Part shown: piece after piece, positions 7,018-14,201 of the stretch | How the letters are laid out: every line of letters starts with the position of its first letter | How positions within the stretch are numbered: position 1 is the stretch's first letter | Source: Rhodoluna limnophila | GTDB lineage: Bacteria > Actinomycetota > Actinomycetes > Actinomycetales > Microbacteriaceae | Length of the DNA stretch: 15,638 nt | Assembly (NCBI GenBank): GCA_943326655.2 | Contig: CALPUC020000007.1 | Span: 1 to 15,638 of the forward strand | Direction of reading: 5' to 3' | Notes under the pieces: model-generated | Database searches by the model: none | What the model was told of the DNA's origin: nothing | The model's input: the letters and a program-made list of their open reading frames with translations, nothing else | Position numbers and translations under genes: made by a program

Positions 7018-7847
7018 TGAGCTATCCGCCACTTCCCGAACCGCTTGAGGTTGCCACCTACGATAACCACACCCACCTCGACATCGCTTTCGGCGACGAA
7101 GCGCTGAGCACTCGTGAGCAACTCGACAAGGCCGCCTCGGTTGGCATCAAAGGCTTAGTTCAGGTTGGAGTGACCCTCGCCACCAGTAAGTGGTCGGCTG
7201 AGTTGGCGGCTAAAGAACCTCAAGTTTTAGCCGCGGTTGCCCTTCACCCAAACGAGGCACCTGATTACGGAACGATTGCCAAGCTTGATCAAGCCATCGC
7301 TGAGATAGCAGACCTGGCAACTCAGCCAAGGGTGCGAGCAATCGGCGAAACCGGGCTGGATTTCTTTAGAACCGAAGGTGAAGAGCCTCTAGCACTTCAG
7401 CTACATTCCTTCGAAGAGCACATTCGTATCGCCAAAGAGAATGATCTGGCTCTCATGATTCACGATCGCGATGCCCACGACCAAGTTGTTGCAACACTCA
7501 AGCGAGTCGGCGCACCCGGCAGAGTTGTATTCCACTGTTACTCTGGCGATGTTGATCTGGCACAGATTTGCATCGACAACGGCTGGTACATGTCTTTCGC
7601 GGGAAACATAACCATCAAGCGCAACGAACACCTGAGGAACTCCCTGGCTATGGCACCAAAAGAATTGATTCTGGTGGAAACTGATGCTCCGTTTTTAACT
7701 CCTGAGCCATTCCGAGGTCGACCGAATGCTAGCTATCTGGTTCCGATCACCGTGCGCAAAATGGCGGAAATTAGGGGCGTCGACGCCAATGAACTTAGCG
7801 GTCAGTTGGCCCAAAACACCGAAAATGTATACGGGTCGTGGAACTAG
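7017..7847 (+). CDS. tatD: TatD family metal-dependent deoxyribonuclease
   Basis: A 276-residue TIM-barrel hydrolase of the amidohydrolase superfamily; characterized members are 3'-5' DNA exonucleases, some acting in DNA fragmentation or repair. Metal-binding residues are all present: H18 and H20 (DNHTHLD), E111 (GETGLDFF), H149 (MIHDRDAH), H173 (VFHCYSG) and D223 (ETDAPFLTPEPFRG). The start is GTG at 7017, overlapping the metG stop by one base (TAGTG), with no separate ribosome-binding site, so it depends on translational coupling. The metG-tatD pairing is widespread in bacteria. In mycobacteria and corynebacteria an rpf gene follows tatD, but here rsmA follows directly with a one-base overlap. 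Confidence 0.95.
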   Translation: MSYPPLPEPLEVATYDNHTHLDIAFGDEALSTREQLDKAASVGIKGLVQVGVTLATSKWSAELAAKEPQVLAAVALHPNEAPDYGTIAKLDQAIAEIADLATQPRVRAIGETGLDFFRTEGEEPLALQLHSFEEHIRIAKENDLALMIHDRDAHDQVVATLKRVGAPGRVVFHCYSGDVDLAQICIDNGWYMSFAGNITIKRNEHLRNSLAMAPKELILVETDAPFLTPEPFRGRPNASYLVPITVRKMAEIRGVDANELSGQLAQNTENVYGSWN

Positions 7848-8680
7848 TGGTTGAACTTCTCGGTGGCGCAGACGTTCGCGCTTTGGCTGACTCCTTGGGC
7901 GTTGTTCCAACCAAAAAACTTGGACAAAATTTTGTCACCGACCCGAATACCATTCGCAAGATTGTTACGTCGGCTAAGTTGCTATCGAATGAAACGGTTG
8001 TCGAAATTGGTCCGGGGTTGGGTTCGCTAACGCTCGGGTTATTGGAAGCAGTTGATCACGTGATTTCGGTGGAGATCGATCCCAAGATGGCTGCAGCCAT
8101 TGAGCAAACCGTTGCCAAACGAGCACCGGGCCGAAGGTTCTCGTTGGTCACTCAGGATGCGATGAAAGTTACTGAGCTTCCCTCAGAACCGACAGCACTG
8201 GTGGCCAACCTGCCCTACAACATATCTGTTCCAGTGCTGCTCCACTTTATTGAGACTTTTCCGACTATTCGGCACGGTCTAGTGCTGGTTCAGTCTGAAG
8301 TGGCTCATCGTTTAGCGGCACCAAAAGGAAGCAAGATCTACGGTGGGCCAAGCGCCAAACTGGCCTGGTGGGCCGACGCCAACCTGGCCGGTAACGTAAG
8401 CCGAAGTATTTTCTGGCCGATTCCAAACGTCGACTCGTCTTTGGTGTACTTCGCTAAGCGCCCTGAGCCACTGGCTTCAGAAGAACTACGGGTAAAGACT
8501 TTTTCGATAATCGATGCTGCGTTTTCGCAGCGTCGCAAGACTTTGAGGCAGGCCTTAGCCGACTTCGCTGGTTCACCAAAGGCCGCCGAAGAACTTCTCA
8601 ACAAGGCTGGCCTGAGCCCGCAACTAAGAGGCGAACAGCTCGACATCAGCGACTTTCTGAAAATCGCGAGGGCAGTCTGA
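7847..8680 (+). CDS. rsmA: 16S rRNA (adenine-1518/1519 N6)-dimethyltransferase
   Basis: RsmA (KsgA) dimethylates two adjacent adenines in the 3'-terminal helix of 16S rRNA during late 30S assembly, using S-adenosylmethionine. The 277-residue protein shows KKLGQNF (23-29), SAM motif I VVEIGPGLG (51-59) and the catalytic NLPYNIS (121-127), then the C-terminal helical domain with FSQRRKTLRQAL. Another in-frame GTG lies nine bases upstream (7838). I prefer 7847 because the protein then begins M-x-x-LLG like other actinobacterial members, and because it gives the same TAGTG overlap with the upstream stop as metG-tatD. The stop overlaps the next gene by one base (TGATG). Confidence 0.95.
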   Translation: MVELLGGADVRALADSLGVVPTKKLGQNFVTDPNTIRKIVTSAKLLSNETVVEIGPGLGSLTLGLLEAVDHVISVEIDPKMAAAIEQTVAKRAPGRRFSLVTQDAMKVTELPSEPTALVANLPYNISVPVLLHFIETFPTIRHGLVLVQSEVAHRLAAPKGSKIYGGPSAKLAWWADANLAGNVSRSIFWPIPNVDSSLVYFAKRPEPLASEELRVKTFSIIDAAFSQRRKTLRQALADFAGSPKAAEELLNKAGLSPQLRGEQLDISDFLKIARAV

Positions 8681-9012
8681 TGAGCGAAAACCGAGGACGC
8701 AATGCCGACATCCTTTCACTGGAAATAGTGGTGGAGTTTCCTGCCGAGGCCAGTCGAATTTTTTCGATTGTCGGAGACGTTGCGCAGTGGCCAGAAAGCC
8801 TGCAACCGAGAATTCTAAAAAGTGCACCGCACAGCAAGATCATTGCCGGGCTTCCCGATTTCTCACGTCCGGAGTTCACGCTATCGACAAAGCCTCAAGG
8901 TTGCGAGTTATCGCTGCTGCACGATCTCATCAAGAGCACAGAAGATCGAAAAGAATACCGAAAGATTTGGAACGCCTGGTTCAAATCGGTTTTGAAGCGA
9001 GTGTCGCTGTGA
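8680..9012 (+). CDS. Small SRPBCC (START/AHSA1-like) domain protein
   Basis: A 110-residue protein of unknown function. Its layout suggests the SRPBCC fold: an early beta strand (LSLEIVVEFPAEASRIFSIVGDVAQWPES) with the typical amphipathic helix and Trp, a middle strand region, and a C-terminal helix (STEDRKEYRKIWNAWFKSVLKRV) resembling the last helix of AHSA1-type domains. It is shorter than usual family members (about 140-160 residues), so it may be a reduced version. No catalytic residues can be named, and fold assignment is by pattern only. It starts with ATG overlapping the rsmA stop by one base and ends with a TGA that overlaps the ispE GTG (GTGA), so it is expressed with both. The coupling on each side argues that it is a real gene. 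Confidence 0.7.
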   Translation: MSENRGRNADILSLEIVVEFPAEASRIFSIVGDVAQWPESLQPRILKSAPHSKIIAGLPDFSRPEFTLSTKPQGCELSLLHDLIKSTEDRKEYRKIWNAWFKSVLKRVSL

Positions 9013-9878
9013 TTACCGCTAGCGCCCCGGGCAAGATCAACCTTTACTTTGCGGTTGGCCCGAAACTTGACAACGGATACCACGAAGTTTGCAGTGTGTA
9101 CTTGGCGCTAAAACTCAAGGAAGTGGTTTCGGTTGGATTTTCAGACAAGACCGAAATTTCGGTGCAGGGTTCACTTTCTCGGCAGCAGCTTTTGGGTGTA
9201 CCAACCGACGAAAGCAACCTGGTGGTGGCCGCTGGAAAACTCATCACCGATAGGGCGCTACGTTTTGAAATCACGAAGAACGTGCCAGTAGCCGGGGGAA
9301 TGGGCGGTGGGTCGGCCGATGCCGCAGCCTCACTGCTGGCTACCCAAGCGCTCACTGGCAACTACAACCAGGTCGATGCGGTCAAGCTCGGAGCGGACGT
9401 CCCTTTCGCACTTATGGGTTCGGTTGCACTCGGTGCTGGAGTCGGAGAGAAGCTAACCGCACTCGAAATGGAAACCGAACTTCACATTGTGCTCATCGTT
9501 AGCGAGGGTGGCCTGTCGACGCCGATGGTCTATCAACGACTTGATGAACTTCGCGAAGATGAAGACCTGGTTCCCGAATTCACCCCTCCGACACCAGTCG
9601 ATCTAATCGATGCCCTGGCCCAAGGTGATGTTTTCACAATTGCAAGACTCGCTCATAACGACTTACAGCGCGCGGCGCTTTCTCTTAGGCCGGAATTGCA
9701 AGAAACCATAACCCGAGCGCTCAGTGCTGGAGCGCTAACGGCTCTGGTGAGTGGTTCAGGGCCAACTATCTTTGCGATTGCCGAGAGTGAAGATTCTGCC
9801 AAGAAGATTGCGGCCGAATTCGGAGACCGCGCTTTAGTGACCTCTGGCCCAGCCGTCGGAGCAAGGTTGGAAAACTAA
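9009..9878 (+). CDS. ispE: 4-(cytidine 5'-diphospho)-2-C-methyl-D-erythritol kinase
   Basis: IspE phosphorylates CDP-methylerythritol with ATP, in the MEP pathway to isopentenyl diphosphate. It is a 289-residue GHMP kinase: N-terminal APGKINL (6-12), the ATP glycine loop VAGGMGGGSADAAA (94-107), D130 in GADVPF as the likely catalytic base, and the C-terminal SGSGP (248-252). The segment between the glycine loop helix and GADVPF looks about ten residues shorter than in many relatives. The frame is open further upstream to an ATG at 8787, but that would overlap the small SRPBCC gene by over 200 bases. GTG at 9009 gives the canonical N-terminus and a GTGA four-base overlap. The pathway supplies polyprenol carriers for cell wall synthesis and for Pmt. 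Confidence 0.95.
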   Translation: MITASAPGKINLYFAVGPKLDNGYHEVCSVYLALKLKEVVSVGFSDKTEISVQGSLSRQQLLGVPTDESNLVVAAGKLITDRALRFEITKNVPVAGGMGGGSADAAASLLATQALTGNYNQVDAVKLGADVPFALMGSVALGAGVGEKLTALEMETELHIVLIVSEGGLSTPMVYQRLDELREDEDLVPEFTPPTPVDLIDALAQGDVFTIARLAHNDLQRAALSLRPELQETITRALSAGALTALVSGSGPTIFAIAESEDSAKKIAAEFGDRALVTSGPAVGARLEN

Positions 9879-11656
9879 TGGCTCATTTACTTGGAGCGGA
9901 GACCGTAAGTCTTGAGTTCCCAACCAAAACAGTTTTCGACAGCGTCACGGTTGGCCTGAACGAGGGCGATCGAATCGGTGTAGTTGGCCGCAACGGCGAC
10001 GGAAAATCAACTTTGCTAAAGCTTCTTGCAAAAACCCTTCAACCAGACTCCGGAAGAGTTACCTACCGCGGCTCTCTGAAAGTTGGAATGCTTACGCAGG
10101 TCGATTCGTTTGCCGGCGTTACAACCATCGGTGAGGCTGTGGTTGGGCAGAGGCCAGAGCACGAATGGGCTGGTGACCCGAAAGTTAGAGATGTTTTAGC
10201 CGGTTTGCTCGGCGATCTCGACTGGTCAAAAACCATCGACGAGTTATCCGGGGGTCAGCGCAGACGTGTTGCCTTAGCTGCTCTGCTAGTTCAAGACTGG
10301 GACGTCGTAATGCTAGATGAACCCACCAACCATCTTGATGTTGAGGGGGTTGCTTGGCTAGCCGACCACCTCAATCGTCGCTGGCCGGCCAATCAGGGCG
10401 GGTTGCTTGTGGTGACCCACGATCGATGGTTCTTGGATGAGGTTTGCAACTACACCTGGGAAGTTCACGACGGCATCATCGAACCCTTTGAGGGAGGGTA
10501 CGCCGCTTACATCTTGCAGCGAGTTGAGCGCGACCGCAGTGCGGCTGCTTCTGAATCACGTAGGCAGAATTTGCTGCGAAAAGAACTTGCCTGGCTTCGC
10601 CGGGGTGCTCCGGCCAGAACCACAAAGCCGAAGTTTCGAATGGATGCTGCAGCGGAACTGATATCCAATGAGCCCAACCCACGCGATTCGGTGGCTCTCA
10701 GCAAGTTGGCCACGACCAGACTTGGCAAAGATGTTCTGGACGCTGAAGACCTAAGTTACGAAGTTGCGGGACGAACTTTGCTACACGACGTAACCTGGCG
10801 GCTCGGCCCGGGCGATCGCTTTGGACTGGTCGGAGTGAACGGCGCCGGGAAAACGACATTGCTCAAACTACTCACCGGTGAATTGACGCCGAGCGCCGGA
10901 AGAGTGAAGCGCGGAAAAACCGTTCAGGTGGCTGTGCTCACGCAGGACGTCCAAGAACTGGACGAATTCGCCGACGAAAGAATCTACGAGTTGATCGCTA
11001 GAGAGAAGTCTTACTTTGTGGTCGATAAGCAAGAGGTTTCTACCAGTTCGCTCGTGGAACAGCTTGGGTTCACGAAAGCCCAGCTGCAAACTCCGATCAA
11101 GGAGCTCTCTGGCGGTCAGCGTCGTCGTTTGCAATTTCTTCGACTACTTTTTGGCGAACCGAATGTTTTGATTCTCGACGAACCGACAAACGACCTCGAC
11201 ACCGACATTCTCACCGCAATGGAACACATGCTCGATAGTTGGCCGGGCACGTTGATTGTGGTTAGCCACGATCGCTACCTTCTGGAGCGAGTAACCGACC
11301 AACAGTATGCACTGCTTGGCGATGGCAGCCTTCGCCACCTAACCGGAGGAATTGAGCAGTACCTGAAACTTCGCGCAGCCAGCCTCGGAACCAAAGTCGA
11401 GACCAAAGCCTCGGTGCCGGTTTCAACTGGTTTGAAAGGTGCAGCGCTGCGAGATGCCGAGAAGAACCTCGCCAGAATTGAGCGAGCGTTGCAGAAACTC
11501 TCCACGGATGAGGCCGAGGTACACGCCAAAATGGGCGAACATAGCCAAGAAGACTTTGAGGGTTTGGCAAAGTTAGTCAAGTTACAAAATGATTTGAACC
11601 AAAAACGTGAAGATTTAGAGGCCGAGTGGCTAGAAACATCCGAAGCGCTCGCATAG
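9878..11656 (+). CDS. ABC-F family ATPase, Uup-like
   Basis: A 592-residue soluble protein with two ABC ATPase domains and no membrane segments, hence an ABC-F protein acting on ribosomes rather than a transporter. Domain 1 has Walker A GRNGDGKST (37-45), signature LSGGQ (123-127) and LDEPTNHLD. Domain 2 has GVNGAGKTT (319-327), LSGGQ (410-414) and LDEPTNDLD (433-441). The linker contains the arginine-rich LRKELAWLRRGAPARTTKPKFR, the kind of segment that reaches the P-site tRNA in Uup/EttA-type factors. The C-terminus is a charged coiled coil (about 525-592), typical of Uup. It starts with ATG overlapping the ispE stop by one base (TAATG). A housekeeping translation factor is more likely than an antibiotic-protection protein. 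Confidence 0.92.
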   Translation: MAHLLGAETVSLEFPTKTVFDSVTVGLNEGDRIGVVGRNGDGKSTLLKLLAKTLQPDSGRVTYRGSLKVGMLTQVDSFAGVTTIGEAVVGQRPEHEWAGDPKVRDVLAGLLGDLDWSKTIDELSGGQRRRVALAALLVQDWDVVMLDEPTNHLDVEGVAWLADHLNRRWPANQGGLLVVTHDRWFLDEVCNYTWEVHDGIIEPFEGGYAAYILQRVERDRSAAASESRRQNLLRKELAWLRRGAPARTTKPKFRMDAAAELISNEPNPRDSVALSKLATTRLGKDVLDAEDLSYEVAGRTLLHDVTWRLGPGDRFGLVGVNGAGKTTLLKLLTGELTPSAGRVKRGKTVQVAVLTQDVQELDEFADERIYELIAREKSYFVVDKQEVSTSSLVEQLGFTKAQLQTPIKELSGGQRRRLQFLRLLFGEPNVLILDEPTNDLDTDILTAMEHMLDSWPGTLIVVSHDRYLLERVTDQQYALLGDGSLRHLTGGIEQYLKLRAASLGTKVETKASVPVSTGLKGAALRDAEKNLARIERALQKLSTDEAEVHAKMGEHSQEDFEGLAKLVKLQNDLNQKREDLEAEWLETSEALA

Positions 11657-11668
11657 TTTCTGGCAAAC

Positions 11669-11674
11669 TATAGA
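11669..11674 (+). promoter_or_regulatory. Possible -10 box for the tRNA-Gln/glmU transcript
   Basis: TATAGA lies in the 40-base gap between the ABC-F stop and the tRNA, 22 bases upstream of the tRNA 5' end. It matches the first four positions of TATAAT. No good -35 hexamer is visible at the usual distance, and readthrough from the upstream operon is possible because I see no terminator after the ABC-F gene. Confidence 0.3.
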
Positions 11675-11696
11675 TGCAACCCTTTTGGGGTCGCGG

Positions 11697-11768
11697 TCCG
11701 CTCTAGTGTAATGGCAGCACGGCGCTCTTTGGAGGCGTTCGGTATAGGTTCGAATCCTATGGGCGGAG
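11697..11768 (+). tRNA. tRNA-Gln (anticodon UUG)
   Basis: The 72-nt cloverleaf folds cleanly. The acceptor stem is 11697-11703 with 11761-11767 (one wobble), and the D stem is GTGT/GCAC with an AATGGCA loop. The anticodon stem is GCGCT/GGCGT with loop CTTTGGA and anticodon TTG at 11729-11731. The T arm is ATAGG-TTCGAAT-CCTAT, and the discriminator base is G at 11768. It decodes CAA (and CAG by wobble). CCA is not encoded: the next bases are CGT, so the end must be added after processing. It lies 14 bases upstream of the glmU start. Confidence 0.96.
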
Positions 11769-11782
11769 CGTAAGGAGAGTGT

Positions 11783-13204
11783 ATGAGTAACAAGTTTGCA
11801 GTCGTCGTGCTGGCCGCTGGTTCCGGCACTCGCATGCGCTCAAAAACCCCAAAAGTTATGCACGAGCTCGCCGGGCTACCGCTGTTGGGCCACGCACTTT
11901 CTACCGCTCACGCTCTTGGAGCCGAACATGTGATCCCGGTGGTTCGTCACGAACGTGACCTAATCGTTGATTACATCAGCACTTTCTACCCGACCGCAAT
12001 TGTGGCCGACCAGGACGAAATCCCAGGAACCGGCCGAGCCGTTGAATGCGCACTAGAGCTATTACCGCAAGACTTTGATGGAACAGTTGTCGTCACCAGC
12101 GGCGACGTGCCGCTTCTCGACGTGGCCACCATCCAATCGATGGTTGAAGCTCACAATGCGGGCGGTTTTCACGCGACTGTACTTTCATCTGTTGCCGAAG
12201 ACCCGAGCGGCCTTGGACGAATTATTAGAAACCAGCAAGGCGAATTCGCAGCAATCATCGAACACGTGGAAACGACCGATGAGCAGAAGTCGATTTCCGA
12301 GGTGAACGCCGGCGTCTACGTCTTCGACGTTTTGTCGCTACGTGAAAAATTGGCATCAATCGGAATGGAAAATGCTCAAAACGAGAAATACCTAACCGAC
12401 GTCATTGCCGAACTCACTGCAGGCGGCGGAAAAGTTCAGGCGCTAACCATCAACGACAATTGGTTGGTGGCCGGCATTAATGACCGCGTTCAGCTGGGGC
12501 AAGTTACTGCAGAGCTCAACCGCCGTCTCTGCGCAGCGTGGCAACGCGCTGGCGTGACCATCCTCGACCCAGCCAGTACTTGGCTAGACATCACTGTTTC
12601 CATTGGCGAAGACGTAACCATTCTGCCTGGAACGATTCTTCGAGGCTTCACATCAATTGGCTCGGGTTCAACTATTGGCCCTGAAGTTCAGATGACCGAC
12701 ACTCAGGTTGGCGAAAATGCCGTCGTGGTGAAGTCGCATGTGAACACGTCGGTAATCGGAAATGGTGCCAGCGTCGGCCCCTTCGCCTACCTCAGACCTG
12801 GTACCGACCTCGGAAACGACGGCAAAATCGGGACTTTCGTGGAAACCAAGAATGCCAAGATTGGCGCTGGCAGCAAGGTTCCTCATCTCAGCTACGTTGG
12901 CGATGCCGAGATCGGTGTTGAATCAAATATCGGAGCCGGAACAATATTTGCCAACTACGACGGCGTGAATAAGCACCGAACCATAATCGGTTCACATGTT
13001 CGTTCAGGGTCTCATAATACTTTCGTGGCTCCAATTACTATTGGAGATGGAGCCTACACAGCTGCCGGAACTACGGTTCGTAAAGATGTTGCTTCAGGAG
13101 ATTTAGGTATGAACGTAACCCCTCAGCGGAATATCGCGGATTGGGTTCTTTCCCACCGGCCAGGAACCAAGGCCGCGCAAGCGGCGGAACAAGACAAAAA
13201 CTAA
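11783..13204 (+). CDS. glmU: Bifunctional UDP-N-acetylglucosamine pyrophosphorylase / glucosamine-1-phosphate N-acetyltransferase
   Basis: GlmU makes UDP-GlcNAc in two steps: acetylation of glucosamine-1-phosphate at the C-terminal domain, then uridylyl transfer at the N-terminal domain. The product feeds peptidoglycan. The 473-residue protein begins with the nucleotidyltransferase motif LAAGSGTRM (10-18) with K24, and GDVPLL (107-112) carries the metal-binding Asp. From about residue 250 it has the hexapeptide repeats of a left-handed beta helix. H368 in HLSYVGDAEIG is the expected acetyltransferase catalytic His, followed by NYDGVNKHRT. An AAGGAG ribosome-binding site at 11772-11777, five bases before ATG, fixes the start. 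It lies directly after tRNA-Gln and 19 bases before prs. Confidence 0.97.
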   Translation: MSNKFAVVVLAAGSGTRMRSKTPKVMHELAGLPLLGHALSTAHALGAEHVIPVVRHERDLIVDYISTFYPTAIVADQDEIPGTGRAVECALELLPQDFDGTVVVTSGDVPLLDVATIQSMVEAHNAGGFHATVLSSVAEDPSGLGRIIRNQQGEFAAIIEHVETTDEQKSISEVNAGVYVFDVLSLREKLASIGMENAQNEKYLTDVIAELTAGGGKVQALTINDNWLVAGINDRVQLGQVTAELNRRLCAAWQRAGVTILDPASTWLDITVSIGEDVTILPGTILRGFTSIGSGSTIGPEVQMTDTQVGENAVVVKSHVNTSVIGNGASVGPFAYLRPGTDLGNDGKIGTFVETKNAKIGAGSKVPHLSYVGDAEIGVESNIGAGTIFANYDGVNKHRTIIGSHVRSGSHNTFVAPITIGDGAYTAAGTTVRKDVASGDLGMNVTPQRNIADWVLSHRPGTKAAQAAEQDKN

Positions 13205-13223
13205 AGAAATTCGGGAGCCCCAG

Positions 13224-14201
13224 TTGAGCAAGATAACGATCAAAGGTCAAAAAAGACTCGCTCTAGTGAGCGGCCGAGCTCATCCCGAACTGGCTGCCGA
13301 CGTCGCCAAGATTTTAGGAACAGACCTAGTACCGACAACCGCCTACGACTTCGCAAACGGCGAAACCTTCGTTCGATTTGAAGAGTCGGTTCGCGGTGTT
13401 GATGCCTTCGTTATTCAGTCACACCCTTACCCGATCAACCAGTGGATCATGGAGCAACTGCTCATGGTGGATGCACTGAAGCGAGCCAGCGCGAAGCGAA
13501 TCACAGTGGTTGCACCATTTTTCCCATACGGCCGTCAAGACAAGAAGCACAAGGGTCGCGAGCCAATCTCGGCCAGACTAATGTCTGATCTGTTCGCCGC
13601 AGCCGGTGCCGACCGAATCATGTCGGTAGACCTTCACGCTCCGCAGATCCAGGGTTTCTTCAACGGACCCGTAGACCACCTCTGGGCACTGCCCACCTTG
13701 GCCGATTACGTAGCCGAAAAGTGGGGTCACGAAGATCTCACCGTCGTATCACCAGACTCAGGACGCGTTCGCGTTGCCGACATTTGGGCCGACCGCCTCG
13801 GTGCACCTCTGGCAATTATTCACAAGCGCCGCGACCCAGACGTGCCGAACCAGGTTTCGGCTCACGAGTTAGTTGGAGACGTCAACGGCCGCACCTGCCT
13901 ACTAGTCGACGACATGATTGACACCGCCGGAACCATCGTTGCCGCGGCAGCAGCACTGAAGAAAAATGGCGCTGCTCGCGTTATCGTGGCAGCCACTCAC
14001 GCCGTATTCTCAGATCCTGCTGTAGAACGCCTCAGCGGAGACTCGGTCGACGCCGTGTTGGTTATGGACACATTGCCGATTCCCGAAGAGAAGCGATTTG
14101 AGAAACTAACCGTGTTGTCGGTGGCCCCACTTATCGCTCGCGCGATTAGCGCCGTGTTCGACGACGACTCGGTAAGCCAGCTTTTCCCCGGCCATGCCTA
14201 A
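13224..14201 (+). CDS. prs: Ribose-phosphate pyrophosphokinase
   Basis: Prs makes PRPP from ribose-5-phosphate and ATP, the precursor of purines, pyrimidines, NAD, His and Trp. The 325-residue sequence is a class I enzyme: RQDKKHKGREPISA (from R104) lines the ATP site, DLHAPQIQGFF (D136, H138) holds a conserved His, and VDDMIDTAGT (228-237) is the PRPP-binding loop. The start is TTG at 13224, supported by GGGAG at 13213-13217 with a six-base gap and by the N-terminal family sequence. No other suitable start is visible. It follows glmU as in many Gram-positive bacteria. The stop overlaps the start of the permease gene by eight bases. Confidence 0.96.
   Translation: MSKITIKGQKRLALVSGRAHPELAADVAKILGTDLVPTTAYDFANGETFVRFEESVRGVDAFVIQSHPYPINQWIMEQLLMVDALKRASAKRITVVAPFFPYGRQDKKHKGREPISARLMSDLFAAAGADRIMSVDLHAPQIQGFFNGPVDHLWALPTLADYVAEKWGHEDLTVVSPDSGRVRVADIWADRLGAPLAIIHKRRDPDVPNQVSAHELVGDVNGRTCLLVDDMIDTAGTIVAAAAALKKNGAARVIVAATHAVFSDPAVERLSGDSVDAVLVMDTLPIPEEKRFEKLTVLSVAPLIARAISAVFDDDSVSQLFPGHA

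Noticed and set aside
7838..7846. Earlier in-frame GTG start for rsmA
   Set aside because: Possible, but the downstream GTG at 7847 gives the family-typical N-terminus and the same TAGTG overlap used by metG-tatD.
8787..9008. N-terminal extension of the ispE frame back to an ATG at 8787
   Set aside because: It lies over the coupled SRPBCC-like gene in another frame, the extra 74 residues look like no known domain, and GTG at 9009 gives the standard IspE N-terminus.
9878..11656. ABC-F protein as an antibiotic-resistance determinant
   Set aside because: The linker and C-terminal coiled coil resemble housekeeping Uup, and the gene sits in a conserved core operon with no sign of mobility.
11679..11691. 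Short inverted repeat ACCC-TTTTG-GGGT after the ABC-F gene as a terminator
   Set aside because: The stem is only four pairs and no T run follows it.
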